Assembly: GCA_017648225.1 (NCBI GenBank)
Contig: JAGCJE010000188.1
Location: forward strand, 1 to 15,093
Direction: 5' to 3'
Length of the DNA: 15,093 nt
Source: Kiritimatiellia bacterium
GTDB taxonomy: Bacteria; Verrucomicrobiota; Kiritimatiellia; RFP12; UBA1067
The translations under genes and the position numbers were made by a program. Numbering within the stretch: the first letter of the stretch is position 1; every line of letters starts with the position of its first letter. Below the pieces are notes generated by a model. That model had not been told where the DNA came from and made no database searches. It saw only the letters and a program-made list of their open reading frames with translations. This document shows positions 13,705 through 15,093 of the stretch, piece by piece.

Positions 13705-15093
13705 ATGAAAGAAATTCTTACTATTATCTTGACGGTGGCGGGCGGTCTTGGAACGTTCCTCCTTGGTATGAAACATCTTTCCGAAGGTCTTCAGGCCGTA
13801 AGCGGTCGAGGTCTAAAGAAGTTTATGTCGCTTGCGACGACCCACCGCCTGGCCGGTGTAGCGACAGGTTGCGTCTCTACAATAATCGTCCAGTCCTCCT
13901 CTATCATTACCGTAATAGTTGTAGGATTCGTATCGTCGGGACTCTTGAATCTGACTCAGGCGATTAATGTTATTATAGGCTCGAACATCGGTACAACCAC
14001 TACAGCATGGCTTATCGCGTTCGTTCCCAGCGTCGGTCTCTTAGGGCTATCCATAATTGCGATCGGCGCTATTCTCTACTTCTTTGTTAACAAAGAAACA
14101 GCCCACAACATCGGTCTTGCGCTTATGGGCCTCGGTTTTGTGTTCATGGGTCTTCACTGGATGAAGGAAGGTCTCGAGCCGATCAAGCATAACGACGCCA
14201 TCCTTGAGGTTTTCAGATCTCTCGATGCTGGTACAGTCACTGGGCTTCTGAAATGCTTTATCGTCTCTTTGATCTTCACGGCTGTCGTCCAGAGTTCCGC
14301 CGCGACTACGGCGATCGCGATGGCGTTGCTGACCGAGAACATCATTACATTCGAAACCGCGGCTGCCACCGTCTTCGGTATGAACATCGGCACGACCGTG
14401 ACCGCTTGGCTCGCAGCCTTCAACAGTACTACCGAGGCTAAACGCGCCGCGACGGCCCACACGCTCTTCAACATCGTCGGAACTCTTATACTGATGCCGC
14501 TTTTCATCCCCGTAATGATTCCTTCGACGCTTCACTTCTTCCCTGAACTTGTAAAAGGTCTCCCCGTCAAGGGCGCGACCGCCGAAGAACTGAAGACTTA
14601 CGCAGGTTCCGCAACGGCCGCGATGGCCGTTATCCACACGGCGTTCAACATCGCGACCACGCTCATCTTCCTTCCGTTCGTAAAGCAGTTCGCAGCGTTC
14701 GTCTCCTGGATGGTCCCCGCGAAGGCCAAGGGTTTTGAACAGACAAAACTTACCTATATCGACAAGCACGTTAAGCTTTCACCCCAGATCGCCTGCGAAC
14801 AGGCATTCCGCGAAGTGCAATTCATGGCGACGAGCAACATCGAAATGATGACTAACGTCAGAAACGCGATTTCAGGAACAGCCGACGAAAACGAAGTCGA
14901 GCACGTCTTCCGCCGCGAAGATATTCTCGACCGCGTCCAGCAGGAAATAACAGAATTTCTCGGACGCGTTATGACGACGCGTCTCCCGCTCGATGTCGCC
15001 GATCAGGCCCGCGCCCTTTTGAGAATCACCGACGAACTCGAATCGATTTCCGACGCCGAATGCACCGTCGTTAAAGCGCTTAAGCGATTCCGC
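13705..15093 (+). CDS. Na+/phosphate cotransporter family protein with PhoU-like tail (3' end beyond window)
   Basis: The plus strand is open from the ATG at 13705 to the window edge (463 codons). It belongs to the Na/Pi cotransporter (NptA/YjbB, PF02690) family. Two inverted-topology repeats each carry the hallmark motif: VQSSSIITVIVVG (QSSS 63-66) with GSNIGTTTTAW, and VQSSAATTAIAMA (QSSA 196-199) with GMNIGTTVTAW. Several hydrophobic segments fit an inner-membrane protein. From about residue 350 a charged helical region (FMATSNIEMMTNVRNAIS, then DELESISDAECT) resembles the PhoU-like domain often fused to these transporters. It is transcribed divergently from the deacetylase gene and has a Pho-box-like region upstream. 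No Shine-Dalgarno sequence precedes the ATG. Import or export of phosphate cannot be decided from sequence. Confidence 0.92.
   Translation, partial: MKEILTIILTVAGGLGTFLLGMKHLSEGLQAVSGRGLKKFMSLATTHRLAGVATGCVSTIIVQSSSIITVIVVGFVSSGLLNLTQAINVIIGSNIGTTTTAWLIAFVPSVGLLGLSIIAIGAILYFFVNKETAHNIGLALMGLGFVFMGLHWMKEGLEPIKHNDAILEVFRSLDAGTVTGLLKCFIVSLIFTAVVQSSAATTAIAMALLTENIITFETAAATVFGMNIGTTVTAWLAAFNSTTEAKRAATAHTLFNIVGTLILMPLFIPVMIPSTLHFFPELVKGLPVKGATAEELKTYAGSATAAMAVIHTAFNIATTLIFLPFVKQFAAFVSWMVPAKAKGFEQTKLTYIDKHVKLSPQIACEQAFREVQFMATSNIEMMTNVRNAISGTADENEVEHVFRREDILDRVQQEITEFLGRVMTTRLPLDVADQARALLRITDELESISDAECTVVKALKRFR

Noticed and set aside
14047..14769. 240-codon open frame antisense to the Na+/phosphate cotransporter
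   Set aside because: Highly charged, low-hydrophobicity translation typical of an antisense shadow; the plus strand carries both QSS motifs.

Overview
The window looks like a chromosomal segment from a PVC-type bacterium (Kiritimatiellota, Lentisphaerota or Verrucomicrobiota), probably a polysaccharide-degrading, gut-type lineage. This is an inference from content: a GH123/DUF4091 hydrolase, a DUF1080 lipoprotein, secreted beta-helix proteins and a hybrid sugar-sensor/AraC regulator lie among core genes. No rRNA, tRNA, CRISPR array or transposase was seen.

Layout. Every gene but the last is on the minus strand, so transcription runs right to left. Going that way from the divergent promoter region near 13.6 kb: a secreted polysaccharide deacetylase; a secreted glycerophosphodiester phosphodiesterase (GDPD); after an extended -10 promoter, an FHA-domain protein with a repetitive Pro/Gly/Lys tail; a DUF1080 lipoprotein; and a secreted beta-helix protein. 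Then come thrS (without a TGS domain), tmk, holB, a xylose-isomerase-like TIM-barrel protein and a XylR-like regulator, with gaps of about 25 nt or less or overlaps. A regulated promoter follows, driving a GH123-like N-acetylgalactosaminidase candidate that is translationally coupled to a second GDPD. After a 321-nt gene-free stretch the start of another secreted beta-helix/autotransporter-type gene leaves the window on the left. On the plus strand at the right end is a Na+/phosphate cotransporter, cut by the window edge.

Most interesting signals. (1) A 56-bp element occurs twice (421-476 and 3241-3296; two mismatches). Each copy holds two 18-bp direct half-sites with a 23-bp period, and each sits exactly 19 nt from a -10-like hexamer upstream of a secreted-protein gene. 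This looks like an AraC-type activator site, and the XylR-like gene ends one base from one copy. (2) The left-edge secreted protein has 7-bp tandem repeats and a G7 tract between its start codon and signal peptide, a possible phase-variable arrangement. (3) Pho-box-like 10-11-bp direct repeats precede the Na+/phosphate cotransporter. (4) GH123 coupled to GDPD, plus a second GDPD, a deacetylase and a phosphate transporter, suggest use of glycerophosphate-containing, amino-sugar-decorated glycans (teichoic-acid-like). This last point is a hypothesis.
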